DNA from: Bryobacter sp964387685
GTDB lineage: Bacteria; Acidobacteriota; Terriglobia; Bryobacterales; Bryobacteraceae
Direction: 5' to 3'
Length of the DNA: 64,000 nucleotides
Assembly (NCBI GenBank): GCA_964387685.1
Contig: CAYLXK010000005.1
Span: 1-64,000 of the forward strand
Made by a program: the position numbers and the translations under genes. The first letter of the stretch is position 1. Every line of letters begins with the position of its first letter. This document shows positions 25,170 to 33,870 of this stretch, piece by piece. The notes beneath the pieces were generated by a model, which was given only the letters and a program-made list of their open reading frames with translations, was not told the origin of the DNA and searched no databases.

Positions 25170-26525
25170 ATGCCCGTTCTTACCAGACGCAACGTCCTTC
25201 GCGCCGCGGGCGTATCGCTTACGCTGCCATGGCTGGAATCAATTGGGCGCGCCGCGGGCGTCGAACGTCTGAACGAGCCGCCACTCCGCATCGGCTTTCT
25301 CTTCGTCCCTAATGGCGTACGGCCCGACCACTGGACGCCGGCGGGCGATGGCGAGGATTACGAAATCACGCCGCATTTGCAGCCTCTCGAACGCCACAAG
25401 AGCGAGTTCCTGCTGCTGGAGAATCTCTGGAACAAGAACACCGTCGGCCGCAATGGCCATTGGCCCAAGGTGCCGGCGTGGCTCTCGGGCGGATTTGTGG
25501 AACGCACGACGGGCGGGGACCTGGATTCCGGCGGCACGACGATCGACCAGTTGCTGGCGCAGAAGATTGGTTCCGGCACGCCGCTGCCTTCTTTTGAGTT
25601 GGGGCTGGACGCGCCGCGCACGGGCATCGATACGGCGGGCGGGGGCTTTCCGCGCGCGCTGGGATCGTTTTTAAGCTGGGCCGATCCCAATACGCCGATC
25701 CCGAAAGAAATCGTTCCGCAGCTTGCCTTCGACCGCCTGTTCCGGAACCATCGCGCCCCGGTGACGCAGGCCAATTCTCTTCCCGCACTGGCCTCCCTCG
25801 ACCGGGACGAAACGAGTCTGCTGGACGCAGTCCGCGAGCAGGCCAAGGCCGTTCGCGCGCAGAGCTCCCAAGCCGATCAGGCGCGCCTCGATGAATATTT
25901 TGAAAGCGTGCGTTCCGTCGAGCGCCGCCTCGAAGCCTCGCTGCGTCCGCAGAAGCGCTGGATCAACGAGGGCAAGCTGCCCATGGACCGCCCGGTCGCC
26001 GGCCTCCCCACGGACCACACCGAGCATTTGCGCCTGATGTTGGAAATTTTGGTCTTGGCCTTCTGGACGGACTCGACGCGCGTCGCCACACTGATGCTGG
26101 GCGATGCGCAGAGCTCGCAGGATTATTCGTTCCTGCCGGGCGTCAGCGGCAACTTCCACGGCATCTCCCACCATCGCGACATCCCCTCGCAGCGCGAGCA
26201 GTACGAGAAGATCGTGACCTGGCATGTGGAGCAATTTGCCTGGTTCCTGGACAAGATGCGTTCGCTGAAGGAAGGCGACAAGACGCTTCTCGATAACTCG
26301 ATGATCGTTTACGGCGGCTCCTTGAAGTGCGGTAACCGTCACCTGGAAGAGAACCTCCCGCTGTTGCTTGCCGGCCGCGGCAAGGGTCTCATCCGTACTG
26401 GCCGGCGGCTGCGCGCGCCAGAGAAAACGCCCTTCTGCAATCTGCACCTCGCCCTCGCTCATCTGATGGGCGTGCCGGAAAAACAATTTGGCGATTCCAC
26501 CGGGCCGCTGCAAGGGCTGGGCTAG
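25170..26525 (+). CDS. DUF1552 family secreted protein
   Basis: 451 aa. The usual genomic partner of DUF1592 proteins. The start has a twin-arginine-like leader (TRRNVLRAAGVSLTLPWLESIG), then GFLFVPNGVRPDHWTPAG, LWNKNT followed by HWPKVPAWLSG, and SHHRDIPSQREQYEKIVTWHVEQFAWFLDKM. It has the alkaline-phosphatase-like look of DUF1501/DUF1552 proteins, although no catalytic activity is known. It begins 17 bases after the DUF1592 stop, so the pair is an operon. Export by Tat suggests that it folds with a cofactor before transport. Confidence 0.9.
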   Translation: MPVLTRRNVLRAAGVSLTLPWLESIGRAAGVERLNEPPLRIGFLFVPNGVRPDHWTPAGDGEDYEITPHLQPLERHKSEFLLLENLWNKNTVGRNGHWPKVPAWLSGGFVERTTGGDLDSGGTTIDQLLAQKIGSGTPLPSFELGLDAPRTGIDTAGGGFPRALGSFLSWADPNTPIPKEIVPQLAFDRLFRNHRAPVTQANSLPALASLDRDETSLLDAVREQAKAVRAQSSQADQARLDEYFESVRSVERRLEASLRPQKRWINEGKLPMDRPVAGLPTDHTEHLRLMLEILVLAFWTDSTRVATLMLGDAQSSQDYSFLPGVSGNFHGISHHRDIPSQREQYEKIVTWHVEQFAWFLDKMRSLKEGDKTLLDNSMIVYGGSLKCGNRHLEENLPLLLAGRGKGLIRTGRRLRAPEKTPFCNLHLALAHLMGVPEKQFGDSTGPLQGLG

Positions 26526-26536
26526 CTCAGACCCAC

Positions 26537-27082
26537 CTACCACTTCATAAACGGCGGTGGGCTGAAGGGATGCTTGGCGAACCAACCGCCCGCCAGTTGC
26601 ATGAGGCGCTTATGGAAGCCGGCGTTAGGGAAAGCAGCCTTGACGGTGCGCACGATATCGCTCGGCAAGCCGAAGCGTACAACGCCCAGAGAGAAGTCCA
26701 CGAGATCGGCTTGGCGGAATACTTCCACTAGGGGCCAGCGCGGGTCTTTATAGGGCCGGAACTGATGGTGCAAGTCGATGATCAAAGCGATCTCTTCCTG
26801 CCAGGACGCAAGACCCACCGCGTGCAGATGGCGCTTGGCTTCCGCGATTGAGGGCGGCAGGTAATCGACCGTCCCGGCCGACCAGATGCCGATGTCGTGA
26901 AAGCAGGCGGCGAGAGAGAGCTTGCGCCGTTCTTCGTCGTTGCAGTCCCGCAAGGCAAAGCAGAAGTGCAGCATGCGGTAGACGTGATTCCGGTAACCCA
27001 GATAGTCCGCGCCGATGCGGTCGCGCCAGGGGCTAAGGGTCTCTTCGACCAGCGGGAGTTCGGGGCTAACAGGAAAAGCCAT
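26537..27082 (-). CDS. HD-domain phosphohydrolase-like protein
   Basis: 181 aa. Metal-dependent phosphohydrolase fold: the first His is in YRNHVYRML, the HD pair in ACFHDIGIW, and later His/Asp in LHHQF and RQADLVDFSLG. It resembles small HD proteins that act on nucleotides or unknown phosphoesters; substrate not visible. AAGG precedes ATG 27082, inside the end of the RDD gene's intergenic 5 bases. It forms a two-gene operon with the RDD protein and converges on DUF1552 with an 11-base gap. Confidence 0.8.
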   Translation of the reverse strand: MAFPVSPELPLVEETLSPWRDRIGADYLGYRNHVYRMLHFCFALRDCNDEERRKLSLAACFHDIGIWSAGTVDYLPPSIAEAKRHLHAVGLASWQEEIALIIDLHHQFRPYKDPRWPLVEVFRQADLVDFSLGVVRFGLPSDIVRTVKAAFPNAGFHKRLMQLAGGWFAKHPFSPPPFMKW

Positions 27083-27087
27083 GCCTT

Positions 27088-27663
27088 CTATATTGCCTCC
27101 TTGAGAAGCGATTTCTTCGTGACGACATAGCTGCCGGCGATATAGTCATGCAGAGCTCGCTTTTTCGAGTTCGTGGCGACGACCAGGAAATCGGCGAGGA
27201 AATAGACGATCCACCAGTGTTGGGCTTGGGCGTAGATCGTTTCGTGGGCAAGCAGGTAATCACCCATCGCGCTCCAGCTTTGCGGCCGGGGCGCTGGGGG
27301 GGCGGCGGCGAAAATTTCCCCGTAGTCCAGGACCGACAGCGCGATGCTGAGCAGGTAGTCGAGGTTGCGCAGGCCGGCGCGCTCCAGGCTAAGCGTATTG
27401 CCCTTAGAATCCACGATGCGCATGCCAAGCAACAGCTTGCCGGGTGTAGCGCCGAAACGGCTGATGCAAGCAACCCAGACGGCGAATCCAATCACCTGGA
27501 GGGCCAGCAGCGGCGCCGGGGACCAAAGCCGAAACGCGGCCTGCTGGCACCAGTGGTGGATCCAGAACCAGGGCAGGCAAAGCACCAAATCCAGGGTGCC
27601 CGCTCCGACACGGCCCCAGAAAGGCACGTAAGCAAAGGAGTTGGGGAAGGTATCTTGGCTCAC
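27088..27663 (-). CDS. RDD family membrane protein
   Basis: 191 aa. Small membrane protein with the RDD-family pattern: FWGRVGAGTLDLVLCLP (Arg and Asp in the first helix), a second helix (LLALQVIGFAVWVACISRFG), GATPGKLLLGMRIVDSKG, and the closing KRALHDYIAGSYVV with a conserved Asp. Family members include Na+/H+ antiporter-like and uncharacterised proteins. The start is GTG 27663. Operon with the HD protein downstream; divergent from the aldo/keto reductase across 58 bases. Confidence 0.88.
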   Translation of the reverse strand: MSQDTFPNSFAYVPFWGRVGAGTLDLVLCLPWFWIHHWCQQAAFRLWSPAPLLALQVIGFAVWVACISRFGATPGKLLLGMRIVDSKGNTLSLERAGLRNLDYLLSIALSVLDYGEIFAAAPPAPRPQSWSAMGDYLLAHETIYAQAQHWWIVYFLADFLVVATNSKKRALHDYIAGSYVVTKKSLLKEAI

Positions 27664-27721
27664 AAGGTTCAGGATAAGGTGGCTTCCCTTGCCCGGCTTC
27701 CCGCGCTAGACTGCGGCCAGC

Positions 27722-28726
27722 ATGTCAAACAAAAGCTCGACCCGCCGCGACTTCCTATGGTCGGCCGCGATAGCCGCACTCGCCGACGACGTTCTCGCCC
27801 AAACCACCTCCGCCTCGGCCACCGGACTCCCGCAGCGGACGCTGGGGCGATCCGGCGCCAAGGTATCCATTGCTGGCCTCGGCGGCTGGCACATTGGATC
27901 GATTCCCGACGACCAAGCCATCCGCATCATGCATGCCGCCATGGACGAGGGCCTCACCTTTTTCGACAACGCCTGGGATTATCACAATGGCCACTCCGAA
28001 GAGGTCATGGGCAAGGCGCTGAAGATGGACAATCGGCGCGCCAAAGTTTTCCTGATGACCAAGAATTGCGAGCGCGACTATGCGGGGTCGATGCGCAACA
28101 TCGACGAGTCTCTACGCCGCTTGCAGACGGATCACGTGGACCTGTGGCAGTTCCATGAGATGGTCTACGACAACGACCCGGATTGGGTGTTTGAAAAGGG
28201 TGGGCTGAAGGCGGCGCTAGAGGCGAGGAAAGCGGGCAAGGTGCGCTTTATCGGCTTTACCGGGCACAAAGATCCGCTGATTCACCTAAAGATGCTGGGC
28301 AAGCCGCATGCCTGGGATAGCGCTCAGATGCCCTCGAACGTATGCGACGCGCACTACCGGAGCTTCCAGCGGCAGGTGATGCCCGCGTGCCTGAAGGCGA
28401 ACGTGGGCGTGATCGGGATGAAGGGATTGGGCGGCGGCAATAAAGAGGGGCGCTTGATTGAGAAGCTGGGACTGAGCGCAGAACAGTGTTATCGCTATAG
28501 CCTCAGCCTGCCTATCGCCACGCAAGTGATGGGCATCACGACGATGGAGCAGCTAAAGGCGGACGTGAAATTGGCGCGGGAATTTAAGCCGATGACGGCG
28601 GCCGAGATGGAGGCGCTGCGGGCGCGGGTGAAGGACGAAGCCGGCGATGGGCGGCACGAATTGTTTAAGTCGTCCAAGGTCTACGACGGCCCGCACCACC
28701 GCAAGCAGCACGGCTTCGACGTCTAG
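27722..28726 (+). CDS. Exported aldo/keto reductase
   Basis: 334 aa. NADPH-dependent TIM-barrel reductase. It begins with a Tat-like leader (TRRDFLWSAAIAALADDVLA). The barrel motifs are PQRTLGRSGAKVSIAGLGGWHIG, LTFFDNAWDYHNGHSEEVMGKAL (catalytic Asp and Tyr region), VFLMTKN and HVDLWQFHEM, where the family His would sit; FTGHKDP and VIGMKGLGGG follow. The last residues are basic and His-rich. It overlaps moaA at the shared CTAG stop. No substrate evidence. Confidence 0.88.
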   Translation: MSNKSSTRRDFLWSAAIAALADDVLAQTTSASATGLPQRTLGRSGAKVSIAGLGGWHIGSIPDDQAIRIMHAAMDEGLTFFDNAWDYHNGHSEEVMGKALKMDNRRAKVFLMTKNCERDYAGSMRNIDESLRRLQTDHVDLWQFHEMVYDNDPDWVFEKGGLKAALEARKAGKVRFIGFTGHKDPLIHLKMLGKPHAWDSAQMPSNVCDAHYRSFQRQVMPACLKANVGVIGMKGLGGGNKEGRLIEKLGLSAEQCYRYSLSLPIATQVMGITTMEQLKADVKLAREFKPMTAAEMEALRARVKDEAGDGRHELFKSSKVYDGPHHRKQHGFDV

Positions 28727-29727
28727 CCGCCGATCGAATACATGGGCCGGGGCGGGGCGACGAATTGCGTGGCGCCGATCTGGTGACCGATCCATTTGCG
28801 ATGCAGGTTTTCGCGGATGGCGGCTTCGAGGGCGGAGTCGCGGAGGCTTTCATCCAGGTCGGGCTGGCGCAAGAAGCCGCGAACGTCCATTTCCTCGACC
28901 GCGAAGAGACAATTGCGCAGCTTGCCATCGGCCGTGAGGCGGATGCGATTGCAGTTGAGGCAAAAGGGTTTGCTGACGCTGGCGATGAAACCGACGCGGC
29001 CTTGGCCGTCGCGGTAGCGGAATTCGGTGGCGGGAGCGCGCGGGTCCTGGTCGGGGACGGGATTGAGGGGGCCGAATTCCCGTTCGAGCAGAGCGAGCAT
29101 ATCGTCCATGACGAGGACCTGGGTTTTGTCCCAGATGCCTTGGTGGTCGAGGGGCATGTATTCGATAAAGCGGACTTCCATGCCGCGTTCGCGCCCGTAG
29201 CGGGCGAGAGGAACGATGTCGGGCTCGTTGAGCCCTTTGACGGCGACGGCGTTGATCTTCAAGGGGCCGAAGCCGGCGGCAAGGGCCTGGTCGATACCGG
29301 CGAGAACGCGCGGCAGATCGTCGCGGCGGGTAATCTGGGCGAAGCGTGCGCGATCCAGGGTGTCGAGGTGGATGTTGAGGCGGCGCAGGCCGGCATCGTA
29401 AAGGGCCTGGGCCTGGTCGGCGAGGAGGACGGCGTTGGTGGTAAGCGCGATGTCTTCAATACCCGGAATGGCGTGGAGAAGCGCGACGAGCTTGGCGAGA
29501 TCCTTGCGCAGAAGCGGTTCCCCGCCCGTGACGCGAATCTTGTTTACGCCCAGGCGGGCGGCGACGGCGGCGAAGCGTACGATTTCCTCAAAGCTCAGGA
29601 TCTCGGCCTTAGGAGAATAGTGGCCGCCTTCTTCCGGCATGCAATAGAAGCAACGGATGTTGCAGCGGTCCGTCACGCTAATGCGGAGGTTGTCGTGCAG
29701 GCGCCCGAAATTGTCGACCAGCGGCAT
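28723..29727 (-). CDS. moaA: GTP 3',8-cyclase, molybdenum cofactor synthesis
   Basis: 334 aa. Radical SAM enzyme for the first step of molybdopterin synthesis. N-terminal cluster CxxxCxxC is at C22/C26/C29 (DRCNIRCFYCMPEEG). The C-terminal 4Fe-4S triad is CLNCNRIRLTADGKLRNC, and the protein ends in the conserved GG (YSIGG). VTGGEPLLRKDL supplies the SAM-contacting stretch. No other moa genes are in the window. nadA lies 4 bases upstream on the same strand, so two oxygen-sensitive Fe-S enzymes share a transcript. Confidence 0.97.
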   Translation of the reverse strand: MPLVDNFGRLHDNLRISVTDRCNIRCFYCMPEEGGHYSPKAEILSFEEIVRFAAVAARLGVNKIRVTGGEPLLRKDLAKLVALLHAIPGIEDIALTTNAVLLADQAQALYDAGLRRLNIHLDTLDRARFAQITRRDDLPRVLAGIDQALAAGFGPLKINAVAVKGLNEPDIVPLARYGRERGMEVRFIEYMPLDHQGIWDKTQVLVMDDMLALLEREFGPLNPVPDQDPRAPATEFRYRDGQGRVGFIASVSKPFCLNCNRIRLTADGKLRNCLFAVEEMDVRGFLRQPDLDESLRDSALEAAIRENLHRKWIGHQIGATQFVAPPRPMYSIGG

Positions 29728-29731
29728 GGAC

Positions 29732-30661
29732 CTAGAGCGCCAGCATGCGTTCGATGGGCAGGCGGGCCCTTTCCATGATTTCGGCGGGCAGTTCGACGCG
29801 GGGCTCGAGGGTCTCCAGGCAGTCGCGGAGCTTCTCCAGCGTATTCATCTTCATAAAGGGGCACTCGCTACAGTTGCAATGCTCGTTGGCAACGAAGTAG
29901 AACTTCTTTTCGGGCGCGAATTTTTCGAGCGAATGACGGACTCCGCTTTCGGTCATGACGATCCACTCGTTGGGGGCGCTTTTGACGCAGTGATCGATGA
30001 TGGCCGAGGTAGAACCGATGAAGTCGGCCATGGCGAGAACTTCGGCCGGGCACTCGGGGTGGGCGGCGATGGCGGCCTGGGGATGTTGGAAGCGAGCCTC
30101 GGTGAGGCGGCGGGCGGCGAAAGTGGCGTGAACGATGCAGGCGCCCTGCCAGATGCGCATATTCTGGCGGCCGGTCTGTTGCTTGACGTAATTGCCGAGG
30201 TTAATGTCAGGGCAGAATAGAATGGGCTGATCGGCGGGGACGGAATTGACGACGTCGACCGCGTTGCGCGAAGTGCAGATGATGTCGCTTTCGGCTTTGA
30301 CGGCGGCCGAAGTATTGATGTAGCTGACAACGACATGATCGGGATAGCGCTTTTTGAAAGCGCGGACGCCTTCGGCGGTGCAGGAATCGACGAGGCTGCA
30401 GCCGGCCTTCGCGTCCGGTACGACGACGATGCGCTCGGGATTGAGGAGCTTGGCGGTTTCCGCCATGAAGTAGACGCCGCAAAAGGCTATGACTTGGCCC
30501 TCGAAATTCTTGGCCTTGCGGGCGAGTTCTAGGGAATCGCCGATGACGTCGGCCAGTTCCTGGATTTCGCTCTCCTGGTAATGGTGAGCGAGGATGATGG
30601 CCTGGCGGCGCTGCTTGAGCTCGAGAATTTCTTCGGCGACGGAAGTGGCTAAGGCGGGCAT
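29732..30661 (-). CDS. nadA: Quinolinate synthase A
   Basis: 309 aa. Condenses iminoaspartate with DHAP to quinolinate in de novo NAD synthesis, using one 4Fe-4S cluster. Motifs: ILAHHYQESEIQELADVIGDSL, FCGVYFMAETAKLLNP, DAKAGCSLVDSC, HPECP and NEHCNCSECPFMKMNTLEKL, giving the three conserved cluster Cys segments. The length is normal. nadB and nadC are not in the window. It is the first gene of the short nadA-moaA pair. Confidence 0.98.
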   Translation of the reverse strand: MPALATSVAEEILELKQRRQAIILAHHYQESEIQELADVIGDSLELARKAKNFEGQVIAFCGVYFMAETAKLLNPERIVVVPDAKAGCSLVDSCTAEGVRAFKKRYPDHVVVSYINTSAAVKAESDIICTSRNAVDVVNSVPADQPILFCPDINLGNYVKQQTGRQNMRIWQGACIVHATFAARRLTEARFQHPQAAIAAHPECPAEVLAMADFIGSTSAIIDHCVKSAPNEWIVMTESGVRHSLEKFAPEKKFYFVANEHCNCSECPFMKMNTLEKLRDCLETLEPRVELPAEIMERARLPIERMLAL

Positions 30662-30723
30662 AGGGAAAGCGCCCGGAAAGGGCGACTAAGCCCAGTTTAG
30701 CGTTAGGTTAAGTGGGGCCGCGG

Positions 30724-31305
30724 CTAGCCGGCTACTTCTTGGCGACGATTAGCGGATTCGATAGGCAGCAACTTGCCGGGCACGTTCTCACGGGAACCAC
30801 CGTTGCCAACACGCTTGGGGGCGCTGCCGAAACCACCGCCCATGGCGGCGCCGAGAGCGGCGGCGGCCATATCGCTGGTGGCGCTGCGGCTGCCGAAGAC
30901 CGAGCAGGCTTTAGCGAGCTTCTGGATATCGCCGCCGTCTTCCAAGACCATTTCGTGCTCCACCCAGTTGCTTAAGGGGATGTTGCGAAAGAAGAGGCGC
31001 TCTTGGAGGACCATGCTTTTGCGGTTCATGAAAAGGCTCTTGGATTCCCGCATGTAGTGGCGTTCTTCGACACGGAAATCGGCGAGGAATTCGTCGAGGG
31101 CCTTGCGGCGGGCGGACTCTTCGGTGGCGCGGAGGGATTCTTCCAGCGATTGCTTATGGGTGGCAATGACGGCGCGGGCCTCAGCCAGCGTTTCCCGTTC
31201 TTTGGAGACGGCTACCTCCAACTTCGACTGCATGATGAAGTAAGCCATCAGGGCAGAACCGGCAGCCACAAAAAGGGGTAAGAGTAACCAGAGCATCGCG
31301 TCCAT
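30724..31305 (-). CDS. Membrane-anchored coiled-coil protein of unknown function
   Basis: 193 aa. An N-terminal transmembrane segment (MLWLLLPLFVAAGSALMAYFIM) is followed by a coiled coil (about residues 28-75; SKERETLAEARAVIATHK), then a conserved-looking globular stretch (FRVEERHYMRESKSLFMNRKSMVLQERLFFRNIPLSNWVEHEMVLE) and an Ala/Gly-rich low-complexity tail. The pattern recalls proteins in Acidobacteriota annotated only as hypothetical. ATG 31305 is chosen because the membrane segment starts there and AAGGA lies upstream; the frame extends further as noise. Confidence 0.72.
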   Translation of the reverse strand: MDAMLWLLLPLFVAAGSALMAYFIMQSKLEVAVSKERETLAEARAVIATHKQSLEESLRATEESARRKALDEFLADFRVEERHYMRESKSLFMNRKSMVLQERLFFRNIPLSNWVEHEMVLEDGGDIQKLAKACSVFGSRSATSDMAAAALGAAMGGGFGSAPKRVGNGGSRENVPGKLLPIESANRRQEVAG

Positions 31306-31408
31306 GGAATCAGAGTCCTTGGGGTGTTTATCGTCGCGATGCCGGGAAAGGTTTAGAGCTAAGGGAATTTTCCTAGGTGTGGCTAGGGCGATTGCCGTAT
31401 GTAGCTGC

Positions 31409-32215
31409 TTAAAGACCGTCGATCTTGGAGCCGCTGAGGAGTTTGGAAAACAAACCGAAGCGGAAGGAGAGGAGAGCCTGGAAGGTTTGGGAGAGCCAGA
31501 AGCCAAAACCGGCGGCGAAGCCGTAGTTTTTGCCATAAAAAACGCTGAGGCCGGAGAGGCGGTCGGCGTGGTCGGATTCCGCATCGATCATGGGCGTTCG
31601 GGCGGCTTCGCCTTGGAGATGGAGGTCCTCGAGCACGAGGATTTTCTTACCGGCCTCGCGCAGCTTGCGAAAGAGCTCGAGGTCGGCGAAGTTCTGGCCG
31701 TACTTGTCGGGCAGGAAGTTCATGCTGGTCAGAGCCAAGCGGGGAAAGAGGACAGCCTGGCGGAAAGGATACTCGGCGTGGGCGGGGGAAGCGGGCTGCA
31801 GATCGGTATCGCCGGGCTTGGGCAGGGCAAAGAAAGAACCGGCGGGACAGACCGCGCCGGCCTGGGGATTGGCCTCGAGGGCTGAAAGCAAGCGAGGAAG
31901 AGTGTCTGGCGCGACGAGCAAGCCGGGGGGCAGCCAGAAGAGGAAATCGCCTTTCGCGGTGCGGGTGGCGATGTTGATGGCGCGGGTCCAGCCGAAGTTG
32001 CGGGGAAGGCGCATTAGGGTAATGCCTTCAAATTCCTGGTCTAAGGTAGAACTGCCGTCCGGGCTGCCGCAATCGACCACGATGGTTTGGAAGAGGGGAG
32101 CTTCGCTCTCCACCGGAGGGGGAGCGGCGGCCGCCAGAGAAGCCAGGGTGGCGTGAAGGGCCTCGCGCTGGCTTTGGGAAACGATTAAGACAGAGACGCG
32201 CGGGTTGAGTTCCAT
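31409..32215 (-). CDS. Glycosyltransferase family 2 protein, possibly inactive
   Basis: 268 aa. Rhamnosyltransferase-like GT2 fold: VSVLIVSQSQREALHATLASL, TIVVDCGSPDGSS (in place of the usual DNGSxDGS), LPRNFGWTRAINIATRTAKGDFLFWLPPG and a C-terminal segment that may be a membrane-associated helix (FGFWLSQTFQALLSF). The metal-binding Asp of the LNPD/DxD position is replaced by PPG, so catalysis is in doubt. It follows DUF2237 with a 28-base gap in a long minus run. The acceptor is unknown. Confidence 0.75.
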   Translation of the reverse strand: MELNPRVSVLIVSQSQREALHATLASLAAAAPPPVESEAPLFQTIVVDCGSPDGSSTLDQEFEGITLMRLPRNFGWTRAINIATRTAKGDFLFWLPPGLLVAPDTLPRLLSALEANPQAGAVCPAGSFFALPKPGDTDLQPASPAHAEYPFRQAVLFPRLALTSMNFLPDKYGQNFADLELFRKLREAGKKILVLEDLHLQGEAARTPMIDAESDHADRLSGLSVFYGKNYGFAAGFGFWLSQTFQALLSFRFGLFSKLLSGSKIDGL

Positions 32216-32243
32216 TCCAGCCTCCCAGCATAGCCTGGAAGAC

Positions 32244-32615
32244 CTAGTTGGGCTTGAAAGCGAAGCTTTCGAGTTCTTCGAGGGTGGCGTATTGGAGGGC
32301 GTTGTGGTGGCAGGCTTCCAGAATCAAGGGGCAGGCAAAGCCGGCGTCGTAGGCTTGCTTCCAGCGGGGAGCGCAGACGCACCAGCGGTCTCCGGGCTGG
32401 AGGCCGGGGAAGTTAAATTCCGGGCGCGGGGTGGAGAGATCGTTGCCCGCCTTTTTGGAAAAGGCGAGGAACTCGGCGGTGACCTGCGCGCAGACGGTGT
32501 GCGAGCCGTGATCCATTTCATTGGTTTCGCAGCAGCCCGAGCGAAAGAAGCCGGTCATGGGTTCCGAGGAGCAAGGCACGAGGGGCTTGCCATAGATGTT
32601 TCTTTGTTGCGACAT
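32244..32615 (-). CDS. DUF2237 family protein
   Basis: 123 aa. Small soluble protein of the DUF2237 family with its characteristic pattern: NIYGKPLVPCSSEPMTGFFR, SGCCETNEMDHGSHTVCAQV, FSKKAGNDLSTPRPEFNFPG and GDRWCVCAPRWKQAYDAG. It has six Cys residues in conserved places, but the function is unknown. ATG 32615 lies 11 bases after the cinA stop, so it is cotranscribed with cinA. Confidence 0.9.
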   Translation of the reverse strand: MSQQRNIYGKPLVPCSSEPMTGFFRSGCCETNEMDHGSHTVCAQVTAEFLAFSKKAGNDLSTPRPEFNFPGLQPGDRWCVCAPRWKQAYDAGFACPLILEACHHNALQYATLEELESFAFKPN

Positions 32616-32626
32616 GGTGATTTAGC

Positions 32627-33868
32627 CTAAGCCAATTCCAATCGTAGAAGATTGAGCGCAGCCTGTACGGCAAATTGACGGACGCGATCGCGGTCGCCGG
32701 CGGGAAAACGATGGCGCAGGGCCCTCAATTGCCCCTGGGGTCCGGCGATTCCAATGAAGACAGTGCCGGCGGGGTTGTCCTGGGTGCCGCCCTCGGGACC
32801 GGCGAAACCGGTGAGACTCAAGGCCCAATGGGCGTTGGATTTGAGACGCGCGGACTGGGCCATTTGCAAGGCGACGGCCTCGCTCACTTCCGAATGCTCG
32901 GCGATAGTCCAGGGGTCGACATCGAGCAGGCCTTGTTTCATCGAGTTCGAGTAAGTAATGAATCCGCCCAGGAAGGCTTTGGAGGCACCCGGCACGGAGC
33001 CCAGACGAGAGCCGAGGAGGCCGGAGGTGAGGCTTTCGGCGACGGCGAGACTTTGCGAGCGCGCGATGAGCGTGCGCAGAACGATTTCTTCGAGCGGCGC
33101 GCCGTCGAGAGAATAGATTTTGTTGCCAAGGAGAGCGCGGATCTTGGCGCCGAGTTCCTGGCAAAGGCGCTCGGCCGCCTCTTCCGTTTGGCACTGAGCG
33201 CGGAGGTGGATGGTGATATCGCCGGCCTTAGCCAAGATAGTCGTGACCGGATTGGCATAGGCGGTATAGACGGGTGCGATTAAGGCGTCGAGGTCGCTTT
33301 CGCCCAGGCCGGCGACGCGATAGGTGAGGGTGGCCAAGGCGATGGGGGGAAGCAGTTTGGCTAAACGGGGGAAGAATTCCTTTTCGGCCAGGGGCTTCAT
33401 TTCGCCCGGAGGGCCAGGCAGCAGTACAACGACCTGGCGGTTCGGAAGAAGAACCCACTGGCCGGGCGCGGTGCCGTTGGGATTGGGGAGAACCTCGGCA
33501 CCCTCGATGACGTAGGCTTGGCGTTTGTTGATTTCCGCCATTTTACGTCCGAAGGATTGGAAGCGCGCCTCGAGGGCTTCGACAATTTGGCGATCGAATC
33601 CCAAGGCGCGGCCAATGGCGTTGGCGACAGCTTCGCGCGTCAAGTCGTCCTCAGTGGGACCGAGACCGCCAATCAAAATGAGGAGTTCGGCTTGCGCGAG
33701 GCTGGTGCGGATGGCTTCCTCCAGACGCGCCTTGTGATCGCCGACAACCATTTTTTGGACCACTTCGACGCCCAGGCGGTTGAGCTTTTCCGTTAGAAAA
33801 AGGGAATTGGTATCGACGCGGGATGGAGTAAGCATCTCGCTGCCCACGGCAATGATGGCGGCGTTCAT
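32627..33868 (-). CDS. cinA: CinA family competence/damage protein, nicotinamide-nucleotide amidase type
   Basis: 413 aa. Two-domain protein: N-terminal MoaB/MogA-like domain (about 1-165; AIIAVGSEMLTPSRVDTNS, LILIGGLGPTEDDLTREAVA), linker, and a C-terminal NMN deamidase (PncC) domain (about 255-410; LAVAESLTSGLLGSRLGSVPGASKAFLGGFITYSN, LSLTGFAGPEGGTQDNPAGTVFIGI). Full-length CinA recycles NMN and has ADP-ribose pyrophosphatase activity; it is often linked to recA, not here. ATG 33868 is chosen because a CinA start fits there and it lies 2 bases after the preceding gene's stop. Confidence 0.95.
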   Translation of the reverse strand: MNAAIIAVGSEMLTPSRVDTNSLFLTEKLNRLGVEVVQKMVVGDHKARLEEAIRTSLAQAELLILIGGLGPTEDDLTREAVANAIGRALGFDRQIVEALEARFQSFGRKMAEINKRQAYVIEGAEVLPNPNGTAPGQWVLLPNRQVVVLLPGPPGEMKPLAEKEFFPRLAKLLPPIALATLTYRVAGLGESDLDALIAPVYTAYANPVTTILAKAGDITIHLRAQCQTEEAAERLCQELGAKIRALLGNKIYSLDGAPLEEIVLRTLIARSQSLAVAESLTSGLLGSRLGSVPGASKAFLGGFITYSNSMKQGLLDVDPWTIAEHSEVSEAVALQMAQSARLKSNAHWALSLTGFAGPEGGTQDNPAGTVFIGIAGPQGQLRALRHRFPAGDRDRVRQFAVQAALNLLRLELA

Positions 33869-33870
33869 GG

